From: an uncultured Granulosicoccus sp.
Lineage (GTDB): Bacteria > Pseudomonadota > Gammaproteobacteria > Granulosicoccales > Granulosicoccaceae
Length of the DNA stretch: 64,000 nucleotides
Direction of reading: 5' to 3'
Assembly (NCBI GenBank): GCA_947492525.1
Contig: CANLNQ010000013.1
Span: 124,001-188,000 of the forward strand
In this document: positions 1 through 9,841 of the stretch, piece after piece
How positions within the stretch are numbered: the first letter of the stretch is position 1
Layout of the letters: every line of letters begins with the position of its first letter
The notes under the pieces: model-generated
Database searches by the model: none
Told to the model about the DNA's origin: nothing
Seen by the model: only the letters and a program-made list of their open reading frames with translations
Program-made: the position numbers and the translations under genes

Positions 1-96
1 AAGCACCCCGATTTTGCAACAACCCGAGAAGAGATACTCAATATGATCTGGGACATGGAAGAGGAAATCATGGGCACGAACGAGGCTGCACAATGA
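1..96 (+). CDS. tauB: ABC transporter ATPase, C-terminal fragment (TauB-like)
   Basis: This is the last 31 codons of a gene that begins outside the window. The readable tail includes HPDFATTREEILNM and WDMEEEIMG, which resembles the C-terminus of taurine/sulfonate/nitrate-type ABC ATPases. Its TGA overlaps the ATG of the next permease gene in an ATGA arrangement, so the two are translationally coupled and belong to one transporter operon. The Walker motifs lie outside the window, so the taurine assignment rests mainly on the TauC-like neighbour. Confidence 0.7.
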   Translation, partial: KHPDFATTREEILNMIWDMEEEIMGTNEAAQ

Positions 97-1361
97 TCCC
101 TTTACTCATCTATGTTTCCATCTTTGTCGTTGCCTATCTGATCGTCACCAAAGTCATCGCCGGTGCCCACCAGCGAGTCTTCTCCTCCAGAAAGACGGTG
201 ACATTCGGCGATGAGAGCGCTGTTCGCCCCAACCGGATAGCGAGTGTCATCTCCATTGCCACACTGTTCCTGTTGTGGGGCATTTTCACCGGATCCGCGC
301 TGCTACCGAAATCCCTGCACGCCCCCGCCCCGTTCGAAGGCACATCCACCTTCACCTACACGGCACAAAACGGCGCACAGGAAACCGACGATGCGACCGT
401 TACCGTGCTGGTTCACCCCCGCGACGCCAAGGCCAGCAGTCCGGAGATCGAACCCGGAGATGGGTTTGCCCTGAACGATGCCAGCTCCGTGGCGCAATGG
501 CGAACGAAGCTGATCAACGTCGCCAAGAACGATGTGGCGGCAGACGGCGACAAGCTGCAGATCGTTGCGATCAACGGTGAAAGCATCCAGCCCGGCGGCA
601 CCGTCGATGTCGACGGCGGCAGCGTGACCCTGTCCGACAAGGGAACGCCCAATTTCGAACCGACACGCGGATGGCAAATGGAACCTCTGTACCTGCCGGC
701 ACCTGAAAAGGTGTGGGAGCGTACACTGAAAATAGCCAGCGAGGGCTTTCGCAATTTCACCTTGGCTGAGCATCTGGGCTACTCACTGTTCCGAGTCATC
801 GTCGGTTTCCTGCTGGGTGCCCTGGTCGGTATACCTCTGGGCTATGCCATGGGACTGAGCAACTGGTTTCGTGGCTGGTTCGATCCGATCGTCGAATTCA
901 TGCGTCCGGTACCACCATTGGCACTGATTCCGCTGGTCATCATCTGGGCAGGTATCGGCGAGGCCGGCAAGATCATCCTGTTGTTCCTGGCCGCCTTGTG
1001 GATCATGGCCATAGCAGCACGCTCCGGGGTGTCAGGCGTCAAGATATCCAAGGTGCACGCCGCCTACTCTCTGGGCGCGAACAAGAAACAGATCATGCGC
1101 TACGTCATCATCCCCAACTCCCTGCCCGAGATATTCACCGGGGCCCGAGTGGCCATGGGCGTTTGCTGGGGAACCGTCGTCGCTGCCGAACTGGTGGCTG
1201 CCGAACAGGGAGCCGGCATGATGATCATGACAGCCTCCAAGTTCCAGAATACCGACATAGTCATTATGGGTATCATCCTGATCGGCATCATCGGCTTCGG
1301 TATCGACATGTTGATGCGCTGGGCCGAGAAGCTGCTCGTTCCCTGGAAAGGCAAAGGCTGA
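93..1361 (+). CDS. tauC: Taurine-type ABC transporter permease with extra Ig/cadherin-like segment
   Basis: Inner-membrane permease of a taurine/sulfonate importer, 422 residues against about 270 for usual TauC. Residues about 220-420 are a standard BPD_transp_1 domain: LPAPEKVWE at its start, the RPVPPLALIPL segment, the EAA-type loop AAYSLGANKKQI and a LVPWKG ending, all much like TauC. Residues 1-75 supply two extra membrane segments. Residues about 80-200 are hydrophilic and resemble a cadherin/VCBS-type Ig repeat (FTYTAQNG, DATVTVLV, KNDVAADGDKLQIVAING, GTVDVDGGSVTL). This segment should face the periplasm, by inference. The start overlaps the ATPase stop by four bases. Substrate is inferred from the TauC similarity; other sulfonates are possible. 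Confidence 0.85.
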   Translation: MIPLLIYVSIFVVAYLIVTKVIAGAHQRVFSSRKTVTFGDESAVRPNRIASVISIATLFLLWGIFTGSALLPKSLHAPAPFEGTSTFTYTAQNGAQETDDATVTVLVHPRDAKASSPEIEPGDGFALNDASSVAQWRTKLINVAKNDVAADGDKLQIVAINGESIQPGGTVDVDGGSVTLSDKGTPNFEPTRGWQMEPLYLPAPEKVWERTLKIASEGFRNFTLAEHLGYSLFRVIVGFLLGALVGIPLGYAMGLSNWFRGWFDPIVEFMRPVPPLALIPLVIIWAGIGEAGKIILLFLAALWIMAIAARSGVSGVKISKVHAAYSLGANKKQIMRYVIIPNSLPEIFTGARVAMGVCWGTVVAAELVAAEQGAGMMIMTASKFQNTDIVIMGIILIGIIGFGIDMLMRWAEKLLVPWKGKG

Positions 1362-1375
1362 TCCCAACTGCACGC

Positions 1376-1401
1376 GCGGGTTGTTCACCACAACAACCCG
1401 C
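1376..1401 (+). terminator. Hairpin after the transporter operon
   Basis: A 10-bp perfect stem (GCGGGTTGTT / AACAACCCGC) with a 6-base loop lies just after the permease stop. No T-tract follows, so it may be a Rho-dependent stop, an mRNA-stabilising hairpin or a poor intrinsic terminator. Confidence 0.45.
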
Positions 1402-1454
1402 CGACGATCCAGTGGCCTGCGGGTAGCTGATCAGAGAGCGCAATACATAATAAT

Positions 1455-2237
1455 ATGAAAAGCTCAATAGTCGAAAAACTACTGCATCTGCTGACCCTGG
1501 TCAGTGAATCGAAGAAACCACGGACATTCTCCGAACTGGTTGCCGATAGCGGCTTTCACAAAAGCACCTTGCATCGCCTGCTGGCCCTTGGTCTGGAATA
1601 CAAGGTGCTTCAGCACGACGAGAAGAGCAAGACCTATCTGCTCGGGCCGAAACTGTTCGACCTGGTGAAGAACGCCTACCAGGGGTACGACATTCAGATC
1701 ATGGCGCTGGACGAGATGATGCGCCTGCACAAACTGGTTAGACAGAACGTGACCATCGGTGTGCCCGTCGGCTCGGATACCGTCTATCTGCGAATACTCG
1801 AAGCGCCACACTCCATCGGCCCGATCCCCCAGCCGGGTATGCGTGAGCCGTTTCACTGCTCAGCCTCGGGAAAGGCACTGATGGCATTCCGCCCCGACAG
1901 CGCCATCAAGTCGAAGCTGGATGGACATCACTTCGAGAAATACACTGCCAATACAATCACATCCCCAAGCAAGTACATGAAGGTCCTCGACGAGGTCCGA
2001 CGGACCGGATACGCGGTCAACGATCGGGAGGAATATGATCATTTCGTCGGTGTCTCCGCCCCCATCTTCAACTATCTTTCCGAGCCCATCGCCGTACTGA
2101 ACATCTGGAGCCTGCATCAGCGATGTCCGCTGGAGGAATTGCGGACCTGGGCCGACGAACTGATGGCATCCACGGCACAGGTGACGAGGCTGATTGGGGG
2201 GGAGGCTCCGGTGTTGGAAGATCTTGTCAACCACTGA
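1455..2237 (+). CDS. IclR-family transcriptional regulator
   Basis: A 260-residue DNA-binding regulator. Residues about 5-65 form the winged helix-turn-helix (FSELVADSGFHKSTLHRLLA), and residues about 80-250 match the IclR effector-binding domain (GSDTVYLRILEAPHS, FHCSASGKALMAF, GYAVNDREEYD). It follows the sulfonate-type transporter in the same direction, about 90 bases downstream, so it may control transport or catabolism of that substrate; this is inferred from position only. The gene ends exactly where the terminal repeat of the neighbouring insertion sequence begins, so its last codons could have been altered by that insertion. Confidence 0.9.
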   Translation: MKSSIVEKLLHLLTLVSESKKPRTFSELVADSGFHKSTLHRLLALGLEYKVLQHDEKSKTYLLGPKLFDLVKNAYQGYDIQIMALDEMMRLHKLVRQNVTIGVPVGSDTVYLRILEAPHSIGPIPQPGMREPFHCSASGKALMAFRPDSAIKSKLDGHHFEKYTANTITSPSKYMKVLDEVRRTGYAVNDREEYDHFVGVSAPIFNYLSEPIAVLNIWSLHQRCPLEELRTWADELMASTAQVTRLIGGEAPVLEDLVNH

Positions 2238-2261
2238 AAACTGGCCTCGATCAGTGTGTTC
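2238..2261 (+). repeat. Left terminal inverted repeat of the IS1-like element
   Basis: 24-bp end that pairs with 3262-3285 (18 of 24 identical as inverted copies). It begins right after the IclR stop codon. Confidence 0.5.
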
Positions 2262-2317
2262 AGTGCCTCATGATGAATCTCCTGAGTTGCATTATTGTCT
2301 GATCCGCTACATCACCG

Positions 2318-3223
2318 TCATTCTGTAGTCGGACTTTGCCTGGCCAGCTTCTGCCGAATCATCCGGTTATGGGTGGCTACATAGATCCACAGATGATGCA
2401 CCAATGCCTCGGGTTTCTTGGTTGTGCACCAGGTGCGGCGCACCAGGCGATTGATGTTGGCCCGAAGCATGGCCAGGGTGTGATTGATCGAGAACAGAGG
2501 ATCGAAGCCGACCTTCTTCAGCTCCCCCTGACCGGTCACGGAACCGCGTTTACTCGGGTGCACTGTATGTGAGCTTTCCGGGAAATGGCGTTTGATCAAT
2601 GTGGTGTACTGATCATGCCCATCGGTGCTGAAACAGGCCTCTGCATGGATCCGATGCTGCACCTCGGCAAACAGCTCCTCGCGCATCTTTCGGCTCTCAT
2701 CGGGGCGTTTTCCGTACTTCTTGCGGGAGATCGCCGCCAGATTGCCACTGGCCGGAATACGCGCCACCCCGAATCCCTGTATCAAGCGGCGCTGGCTGTC
2801 GACCACCACGCAGACGCTCAAGGGCTTGCATTTGGTGTGCTCCAGAGTGATCAGATCATCCAGTTGTACCTGTCTGACCGGGGCCTCTCTGTCCAGCAGG
2901 CGCTCCTCCTGCAACCTTGCCTGTTCGCCAAGGTATGCCAGCCGTCGACTGACTGTACTGCGTGACACATTCAGTAACAGAGCGGCCCGGCGCATCGACA
3001 CACAGGCACTGAGCAAGGCCATCAGCGGTTGATTGATGCGGCGCTTCTTCTGCCTGAAGGCCGCTGTGTCGGTGGCGCGGGAGAAGGTGCTGCGGCAGGC
3101 CTTGCAGCGAAACCGGTCGATGGCTCGGGCATCACAGCGCCGATAGAAGGTGCCATGACGAGCCACCTCGTTGCCGTTTGCGCGGCAGCGCGGACATTCT
3201 GGGTTCATATCCTTATAAACCAT
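2318..3223 (-). CDS. IS1-like transposase with N-terminal zinc ribbon
   Basis: 301 residues. The N-terminus has a zinc ribbon (CPRCRANG at about 10, FRCKACRSTF at about 39), then a helix-turn-helix-like stretch (AALLLNVSRSTVSRRLAYLG). A DDE/RNase-H-like region follows: acidic residues in VQLDDLITLEH, FSTDGHDQY at about 200, and an IS1-type end (LRANINRLVRRTWC). In IS1 transposases the third catalytic glutamate lies in an IER motif; the matching stretch here reads INH, so that acid seems missing. Unlike classical IS1, the protein is one unbroken frame with no frameshift. It may be inactive, or belong to a group that places the acid elsewhere. A second start lies at codon 6. Confidence 0.8.
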   Translation of the reverse strand: MVYKDMNPECPRCRANGNEVARHGTFYRRCDARAIDRFRCKACRSTFSRATDTAAFRQKKRRINQPLMALLSACVSMRRAALLLNVSRSTVSRRLAYLGEQARLQEERLLDREAPVRQVQLDDLITLEHTKCKPLSVCVVVDSQRRLIQGFGVARIPASGNLAAISRKKYGKRPDESRKMREELFAEVQHRIHAEACFSTDGHDQYTTLIKRHFPESSHTVHPSKRGSVTGQGELKKVGFDPLFSINHTLAMLRANINRLVRRTWCTTKKPEALVHHLWIYVATHNRMIRQKLARQSPTTE

Positions 3224-3261
3224 TGATTGAAAGTAGCGTTTACAGCATACCTCGTTTTACC

Positions 3262-3285
3262 GAACACAGTGAAGTGAGCCAGTTT
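3262..3285 (-). repeat. Right terminal inverted repeat of the IS1-like element
   Basis: 24-bp partner of 2238-2261, lying about 40 bases upstream of the transposase start. Confidence 0.5.
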
Positions 3286-3434
3286 GGAACTGTTGGGTAA
3301 TACTCACAGTCCCACCCCCCAACGTCAGGTAAATTTTTACCCGGTAACCCAATCCTCTGCTTGCACCGTATAGTGAAAAGCATACACAACTGCCGGTTAA
3401 CAGCATGACCCGCTCTAGAGAACAAGGTAAACGG

Positions 3435-4523
3435 ATGACTGACTCGCTCGCTGTAGAGCGCTGCGTTGTCGAATTGCAACGTGGTCGGGAAGTGGTTCTG
3501 ACCGACCCCGCAGGCAACTGCACGGTGACGCTGATCGAGAGTCTGACATCGGAGATGTTGGAAGCCGCGAAACGATCAGGACAGTGTCAATTGATCCTTG
3601 CCGGAAATCGCGCCAGGGCATTGGGTCACGATACGCAGGGTGGCCCGGCCATACTCAACATTGATGAAGCCGCTCGGCTTTCCGAAGTCATGCAACTGGC
3701 GGGGCTGCAGACATTGGACGGACCCGTGCCTGAAGACGATCGATGGGAGAGCACGCCACGGGCATACGCTGCTGCTGCGCTGCAACTGGCGCGGCAGGCA
3801 CATACCCTGCCCGCGCTTTTGAAATATGCACTGCCGGTCGGTCCGGGCTCAATCCTCAGCACCAGCGTCGAGGATGCCCTCGAGCACGAGGTCGACACGT
3901 CCAGGTTGATGGTTCTCAGTCGTACCCGCATTCCTTTGGCCGGTGCCGACAGCGTAGAGCTGGCGGTGTTCCGTGAACGCCACGGTTCGGCGGAGCACGT
4001 GGCCCTGACTGTTGGCCAACCCGATATCAGCGAAGCTGTCACGGTCAGACTGCATTCCTCCTGTTTTACCGGCGATATCCTTGGCAGTCTGCGTTGCGAT
4101 TGTGGTGAGCAGCTCTCCGGCGCGATCAGCAAGATGGCGGCAGCTGGTGGTGGCGTCATTCTGTACCTGTCGCAGGAGGGTCGTGGCATCGGACTGGCCA
4201 GCAAGCTGAGAGCCTATCAGCTGCAGGATGAAGGGCTGGATACGCTCGAAGCCAATGAGCATCTGGGTTTCGGTGAAGATGACAGGCAGTATCAGGCAGC
4301 CACCACGATGCTCAAGGAACTGGACATTCAGCGCATACGCCTGATGACCAATAACCCACTAAAAATCGAGGCATTGAGGCAGGCGGGTATCGACGTGGTC
4401 GACCGGCTTCCTTCCCATGCACCGGTGAACATGCACAATGCGCGCTATCTGGAAACCAAGCGAACACGTGCAGGTCATCTACTGCACGCTGAATGTGAGT
4501 GCAGTGCCGAGGCGCTTGTGTGA
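3435..4523 (+). CDS. ribA: GTP cyclohydrolase II
   Basis: Catalyses the first committed step of riboflavin synthesis, GTP to 2,5-diamino-6-ribosylamino-pyrimidinone phosphate, in the cytoplasm. The catalytic domain fills the C-terminal half: zinc ligands in CFTGDILGSLRCDCG, the nucleotide loop SQEGRGIGL, and LMTNNPLKIEALRQAG. The first 150 or so residues are a long N-terminal region of the kind seen in alphaproteobacterial RibA proteins; I see no DHBP synthase motifs there. An in-frame ATG at 3405 would add ten residues, but 3435 has an AAGG about ten bases upstream and is preferred. The next gene overlaps its stop codon. Confidence 0.9.
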   Translation: MTDSLAVERCVVELQRGREVVLTDPAGNCTVTLIESLTSEMLEAAKRSGQCQLILAGNRARALGHDTQGGPAILNIDEAARLSEVMQLAGLQTLDGPVPEDDRWESTPRAYAAAALQLARQAHTLPALLKYALPVGPGSILSTSVEDALEHEVDTSRLMVLSRTRIPLAGADSVELAVFRERHGSAEHVALTVGQPDISEAVTVRLHSSCFTGDILGSLRCDCGEQLSGAISKMAAAGGGVILYLSQEGRGIGLASKLRAYQLQDEGLDTLEANEHLGFGEDDRQYQAATTMLKELDIQRIRLMTNNPLKIEALRQAGIDVVDRLPSHAPVNMHNARYLETKRTRAGHLLHAECECSAEALV

Positions 4524-5323
4524 AAGCAGTACCCGCCCAAGCTGGACAGTCGCGTGAGCGTGTTGCAACTGGTGAGACAGGAGCACCTGCTGTCCGGCTT
4601 CATCAACAATTGCAGGGAAGACTGGTTCTGGCTTCCCTGTGCCTGGCGATGGCCTTCCTTGCGCAGCTGACCCTGATTCAATTGCCGGGAGGCGCCTGGA
4701 CTCTGACAACCATGCTTGGCATGACGCTGGTACCGTGGATTGCCATTTGCCTGCTTCTTCGCAACGGCTTGCCCCATCACCCTCATGCTGTATTTGGCGC
4801 CGCCAATACCCTGACTCTGTTTCGGGCAGTGGGTACCGTGCTGCTCGCTGGCTGGATTCCCATTGCCGCTCAACTGACGCAACCGGCACTGGTGTGGATT
4901 TCCCTGTTTTCCGTGCTGTTGCTTACCCTCGATGGCCTTGACGGATATCTGGCCAGACGCACCGGGCTTGCATCGGCGTACGGTGCACGTTTCGACATGG
5001 AAATCGACGCTCTGCTGACGCTGATCATCAGCCTGCTGGTGTGGCAATCAGGTGAAGCCGGCATATGGATAGTGACACTGGGCCTGATGCGCTACCTGTT
5101 CGTGCTGGCGGCCACTTTACAGCCAGACCTGAAGAAGCCTCTGTATCCCTCGTTCAGGCGCAAGCTGATCTGCGTCATACAGCTTGGCACACTCTGCGCG
5201 ATGCTCTCACCCTGGATACCGTCGCAATGGTCCGTGAGTCTGGGTGTCACGGCCTGCCTGCTGCTGGTCGCCTCGTTTGCACGCGACACTCACTGGTTGC
5301 TCACCCGACACCGTGCAGCTTGA
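4520..5323 (+). CDS. CDP-alcohol phosphatidyltransferase family membrane protein
   Basis: Multi-pass membrane enzyme, 267 residues, about six hydrophobic segments. The family signature DG-x2-AR-x8-G-x3-D-x3-D is complete (DGYLARRTG, then GARFDMEID), so the Mg2+ and CDP-alcohol site looks intact. These enzymes move a phosphatidyl or alkyl-phosphate group from a CDP-linked donor to an alcohol in phospholipid synthesis. The acceptor cannot be told from sequence. The GTG at 4520 overlaps the ribA stop (GTGA) and suggests coupling; an upstream GTG at 4499 would add seven residues. Confidence 0.85.
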   Translation: MKAVPAQAGQSRERVATGETGAPAVRLHQQLQGRLVLASLCLAMAFLAQLTLIQLPGGAWTLTTMLGMTLVPWIAICLLLRNGLPHHPHAVFGAANTLTLFRAVGTVLLAGWIPIAAQLTQPALVWISLFSVLLLTLDGLDGYLARRTGLASAYGARFDMEIDALLTLIISLLVWQSGEAGIWIVTLGLMRYLFVLAATLQPDLKKPLYPSFRRKLICVIQLGTLCAMLSPWIPSQWSVSLGVTACLLLVASFARDTHWLLTRHRAA

Positions 5324-6306
5324 GCACCGTACCGGCTTACCGATCCGCGCCTCGACGCAAGGTCAACAGCGCACCGGGCACACTGCCGAGCGTGGATATC
5401 AGACCGTACAGCACACTGGTGCCGATCGCGGCTTCAGCCGACAAACCCATGAGTGGCCACAGCGAGACCGCAGCCGCCTCGCGAATGCCCCAGCCACCGA
5501 TTGACAAGGGTATGACCATGCTCAGCAGCACCAGTGGTATCACACTGATAATGCCGGCTAGTGGCAAAGCCTGATGCAGGGCCATTGCACTGCAGGCAAA
5601 CACGGCAAGATAGGTAGCCACCACGGCCAGACTCAGCAGCCCTTGCACCCGCCACTGACCATCCGCCAGCCAGACACGATACAGCGCTTCCCCGGTTTCA
5701 CGGAAGAATCGTGCGACCCGGCCTCCCGCAATGCGGTAGGCAAGCGCCGAAATCGACACCAGCAATATCAGTATGCCCAGTGCCAGCAGCAGTATCCGGG
5801 CACTGGCCTGTGGCGTCGCACCGTGCATAAGGCTCGGCCACAGGATCCAGCCGACGATGGCCACCAGCAACAAGGCCAGTTGTCCGGCCAATCGCTCGAA
5901 CACGACACTTCTGGCCGATGCTGCAGCGCCCGCCGTATAGCGATTGCGATAGATGCGCGCCGCATCACCAGTGACACCACCGGGCAGGCTCAGATTGGCC
6001 AGGGTTGCCAGATAATATTCTCCAACGGCATGCGGAACGCTCAGCTCCTGTCCGAGTCGAACAGCCGTGATCTGCCAACGCAGTGCAGACAACACGATTT
6101 GCAGTTGAACGATCGCAAGGCCCAGCAGAACCCAGCGCCACTGTGCCTCGGCGAACAGCGCCATGGCCGCCTGCAGGTCGACCAACCAGGCAATGAGCAG
6201 TAACAACAGGACCGTCAGAACCATGCGCAAACCACGTCCACGGGAGGCAGGCACTGCGCCCGAGGCATCATCGACAGCAGGAGTCAGCGCGGCTGCTTCA
6301 GGCACA

Positions 6307-7940
<1,634 letters not shown>

Positions 7941-7944
<4 letters not shown>

Positions 7945-8185
7945 TCAGAGCTTCCAAGGTTGGCCTGGTCTTCATGATCAGGCCTTCTGCGGGTTGGCCG
8001 TGGAACCCATGACCTGCGCTTCTGCTGACTGGCCTTGGAACCCATGATCAGGGCTGCTGACTGGCCCTGGAACCCATGACCTGCGCTTCTGCTGACTGGC
8101 CCTGGAACCCATGACCTGCGCTTCTGCTGACTGGCCCTGGAACCCATGATCAGGGCTTCTGCTGGTTGGCCTCGGTCTCTATGAT
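7941..8185. repeat. 35-bp tandem repeat array running into the yceI 3' end
   Basis: About seven units, each carrying a CCATGATCA or CCATGACCT anchor. Anchors lie near 7973, 8008, 8043, 8075, 8110, 8145 and 8180, giving 35-base steps (one 32-base step). Central copies are nearly identical. The last unit is the 3' end of the yceI coding sequence itself, and the first degenerate unit starts at the stop codon of the upstream gene. The array fills the whole convergent gap and looks like serial duplication of the yceI 3' end. Confidence 0.9.
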
Positions 8186-8749
8186 CAGCTCGACCGTGTC
8201 TCCCACCAGAGCATTGGCAACACCGTAATCCATGCCGTAGTCGCTGCGCTGCAACTCGCCCCGTGCGGATACGCCGAGTGTGAACAGCTTGTGCCCGAAA
8301 GGGTATTTGTCTGCCTTGTTCAACGTTGCCGTCAAGGTCAAGGGCAGGCTCTTGCCAAGTAGCTGTAGTTGTCCATCGATCTCGGTACTGCCCTCGGGCT
8401 GCACCAGCACATCGCTCGCCGTGAAACGCATCTCGGGAAACTGTTTCGTATTCAGAAAATCCTTGCCACGCACATGTTTGTCACGCGCTTCATTATCCGA
8501 CTGCACGCTGTCGGTCTTCACGGTAATGACGACATCAGACAATTGACCGCTCTGCGCATCGTAGGTGAAGCTGCCAGAGACGTCCGAAAAGTAGCCCAGC
8601 GTCTTTGCGTAGCCCACGTGCTCGATCATAAATGCAACTGTGGTATGTTCCGAATCGAGTGAATACTGCTGGCCTGCAGCCATCAGGGGTGCGCAACCGA
8701 GAATCGCCGCCACCCCCAGCGCTCTTGACCATGTCTTTGCTTTCTGCAT
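8150..8749 (-). CDS. YceI-family periplasmic lipid-binding-like protein
   Basis: 199 residues with a signal peptide (basic start MQKAKTWSRA, hydrophobic core, cleavage likely after PLMAAG). The rest matches the YceI lipocalin-like barrel: YSLDSEHTTVAFMIEH near the N-terminus, DVSGSFTYDAQSGQLSDV, a KDFLNTKQFPEM motif and LTLTATLNK. Family members bind isoprenoid-type lipids in the periplasm; the ligand here is unknown. The chosen ATG has GGAG about nine bases upstream, better than an ATG seven codons earlier. The last codons form one unit of a 35-bp tandem repeat that continues past the stop. Confidence 0.9.
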   Translation of the reverse strand: MQKAKTWSRALGVAAILGCAPLMAAGQQYSLDSEHTTVAFMIEHVGYAKTLGYFSDVSGSFTYDAQSGQLSDVVITVKTDSVQSDNEARDKHVRGKDFLNTKQFPEMRFTASDVLVQPEGSTEIDGQLQLLGKSLPLTLTATLNKADKYPFGHKLFTLGVSARGELQRSDYGMDYGVANALVGDTVELIIETEANQQKP

Positions 8750-8813
8750 TTCGCTATCTCCGCTGTGCAAGGGATCGGCGTCGTTCAGCTAAGCCGCACC
8801 ACGCAGATCATGT

Positions 8814-8974
8814 CAGTTCAACAACTCATATCAGTACATCAGCGCACGTCAATTCATCAACTCATATCAGTTCTTCAGCGCACGTCAGCTCATCAACCAT
8901 GGCAGTTCCTCGGCGCACGTCAGCTCATCAATTCATATCAGTTCTTTCGTGCTTGGCAGTTCATCAACGACCGA
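8814..8974. repeat. 18-bp (36-bp higher-order) tandem repeat array
   Basis: Nine consecutive units of about 18 bp alternate between type A (CAGYTCATCAACTCATAT) and type B (CAGTTCNTCAGCGCACGT), so the array also has a 36-bp period. One unit is 17 bp. It lies between yceI and pdxJ, and the final unit contains the pdxJ stop codon and last coding bases. No spacers are present, so it is not a CRISPR. Confidence 0.9.
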
Positions 8975-9719
8975 CTGGCCGATTGCCACACGCCGCCAGA
9001 AATCGCTTCACCGTTGTGGCCATGCCGTATTCCACGGCATCAGCCGTCAGGCCGTGGCCAATGGATACTTCATCCAGATAAGGTATACGAGCGACCAGTG
9101 CAGGCAGATTCGCCACGGTCAGATCATGGCCTGCGTTCACGCCCATGCCAAGCTCCCTGGCCGCATCGGCGGTTGCACCGAGCCGTTCTACCTCCAGTCG
9201 CATTGCGGCATCATCATTGTAGGTGCCGCCGTAGGGACCGGTATACAGTTCGATCCGGTCGCAGCCGGTATCGCGGGCCCACTTCACCTGCTCGGGGTCG
9301 GCATCGGCAAACAGTGACACACGCATGCCGTTACTCTGCAGACGTTCGACCACCGGAGCCAGTGAGTTGTGATGAGCCTGGAAGTCCCAGCCGTGATCCG
9401 AGGTTGCCTGGGCAGGATCATCCGGTACCAGTGTCACCTGCTCGGGGCGATTGTTCTCCACCAGTTGCAGGAAGTCTTCCGTCGGATAGCCTTCCACATT
9501 GAATTCGCAGTGCGGAAATTCCTCATCGATCAGGGCACGCAGTTCCGCCACATCGGTGAACCGGGTATGACGCTGATCCGGGCGGGGGTGTACCGTCAGG
9601 CCATGTGCACCGTTCTGCAAGGCGATACGACCGATACCCGTGACGCTCGGCCACGGCAGGTCACGACGATTGCGAAGCTGGGCAATGGCGTTCAGATTGA
9701 CCGAGAGTAGCGTTGCCAT
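8964..9719 (-). CDS. pdxJ: Pyridoxine 5'-phosphate synthase
   Basis: Condenses 3-amino-2-oxopropyl phosphate with deoxyxylulose 5-phosphate to pyridoxine 5'-phosphate in DXP-dependent vitamin B6 synthesis. 251 residues, close to the usual 240-250. Family landmarks: [16 protein letters not shown] at the start, [49 protein letters not shown] and [12 protein letters not shown]. The start is set at the Met preceding ATLLSVNLN; an upstream ATG would add 18 unconserved residues. In many proteobacteria pdxJ follows recO; here it stands alone. Its stop codon lies in the 18-bp repeat array. Confidence 0.95.
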   Translation of the reverse strand: MATLLSVNLNAIAQLRNRRDLPWPSVTGIGRIALQNGAHGLTVHPRPDQRHTRFTDVAELRALIDEEFPHCEFNVEGYPTEDFLQLVENNRPEQVTLVPDDPAQATSDHGWDFQAHHNSLAPVVERLQSNGMRVSLFADADPEQVKWARDTGCDRIELYTGPYGGTYNDDAAMRLEVERLGATADAARELGMGVNAGHDLTVANLPALVARIPYLDEVSIGHGLTADAVEYGMATTVKRFLAACGNRPVGR

Positions 9720-9841
9720 GTTGTTGCGAGTATCCGCTGTGTGGGTGAAAGTACCTGCCCTCAGTATAGCCAACCTCGCTCACGGGTAACACCGCACGGC
9801 AAGAGGCCCTGTGGGCCGATGCTGCCGCCAGCGGTTCGCGC

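Larger units (their letters stand above)
2238..3285 (-). mobile_element. IS1-like insertion sequence, about 1.05 kb
   Basis: The transposase gene is bracketed by an imperfect 24-bp inverted repeat at 2238-2261 and 3262-3285. Aligned as inverted copies they match at 18 of 24 positions, with an 8-bp outer block (AAACTGGC) and a 10-of-11 inner block ending TGTGTTC. No convincing target-site duplication is visible next to the ends. The boundary is therefore a proposal from the sequence, not a defined element. Confidence 0.55.

Noticed and set aside
3286-3434. FMN riboswitch before ribA
   Set aside because: I looked for the conserved FMN-aptamer blocks and did not find them.
8814-8974. Possible CRISPR array
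   Set aside because: Units are contiguous 18-mers with no unique spacers, and no cas genes are present.
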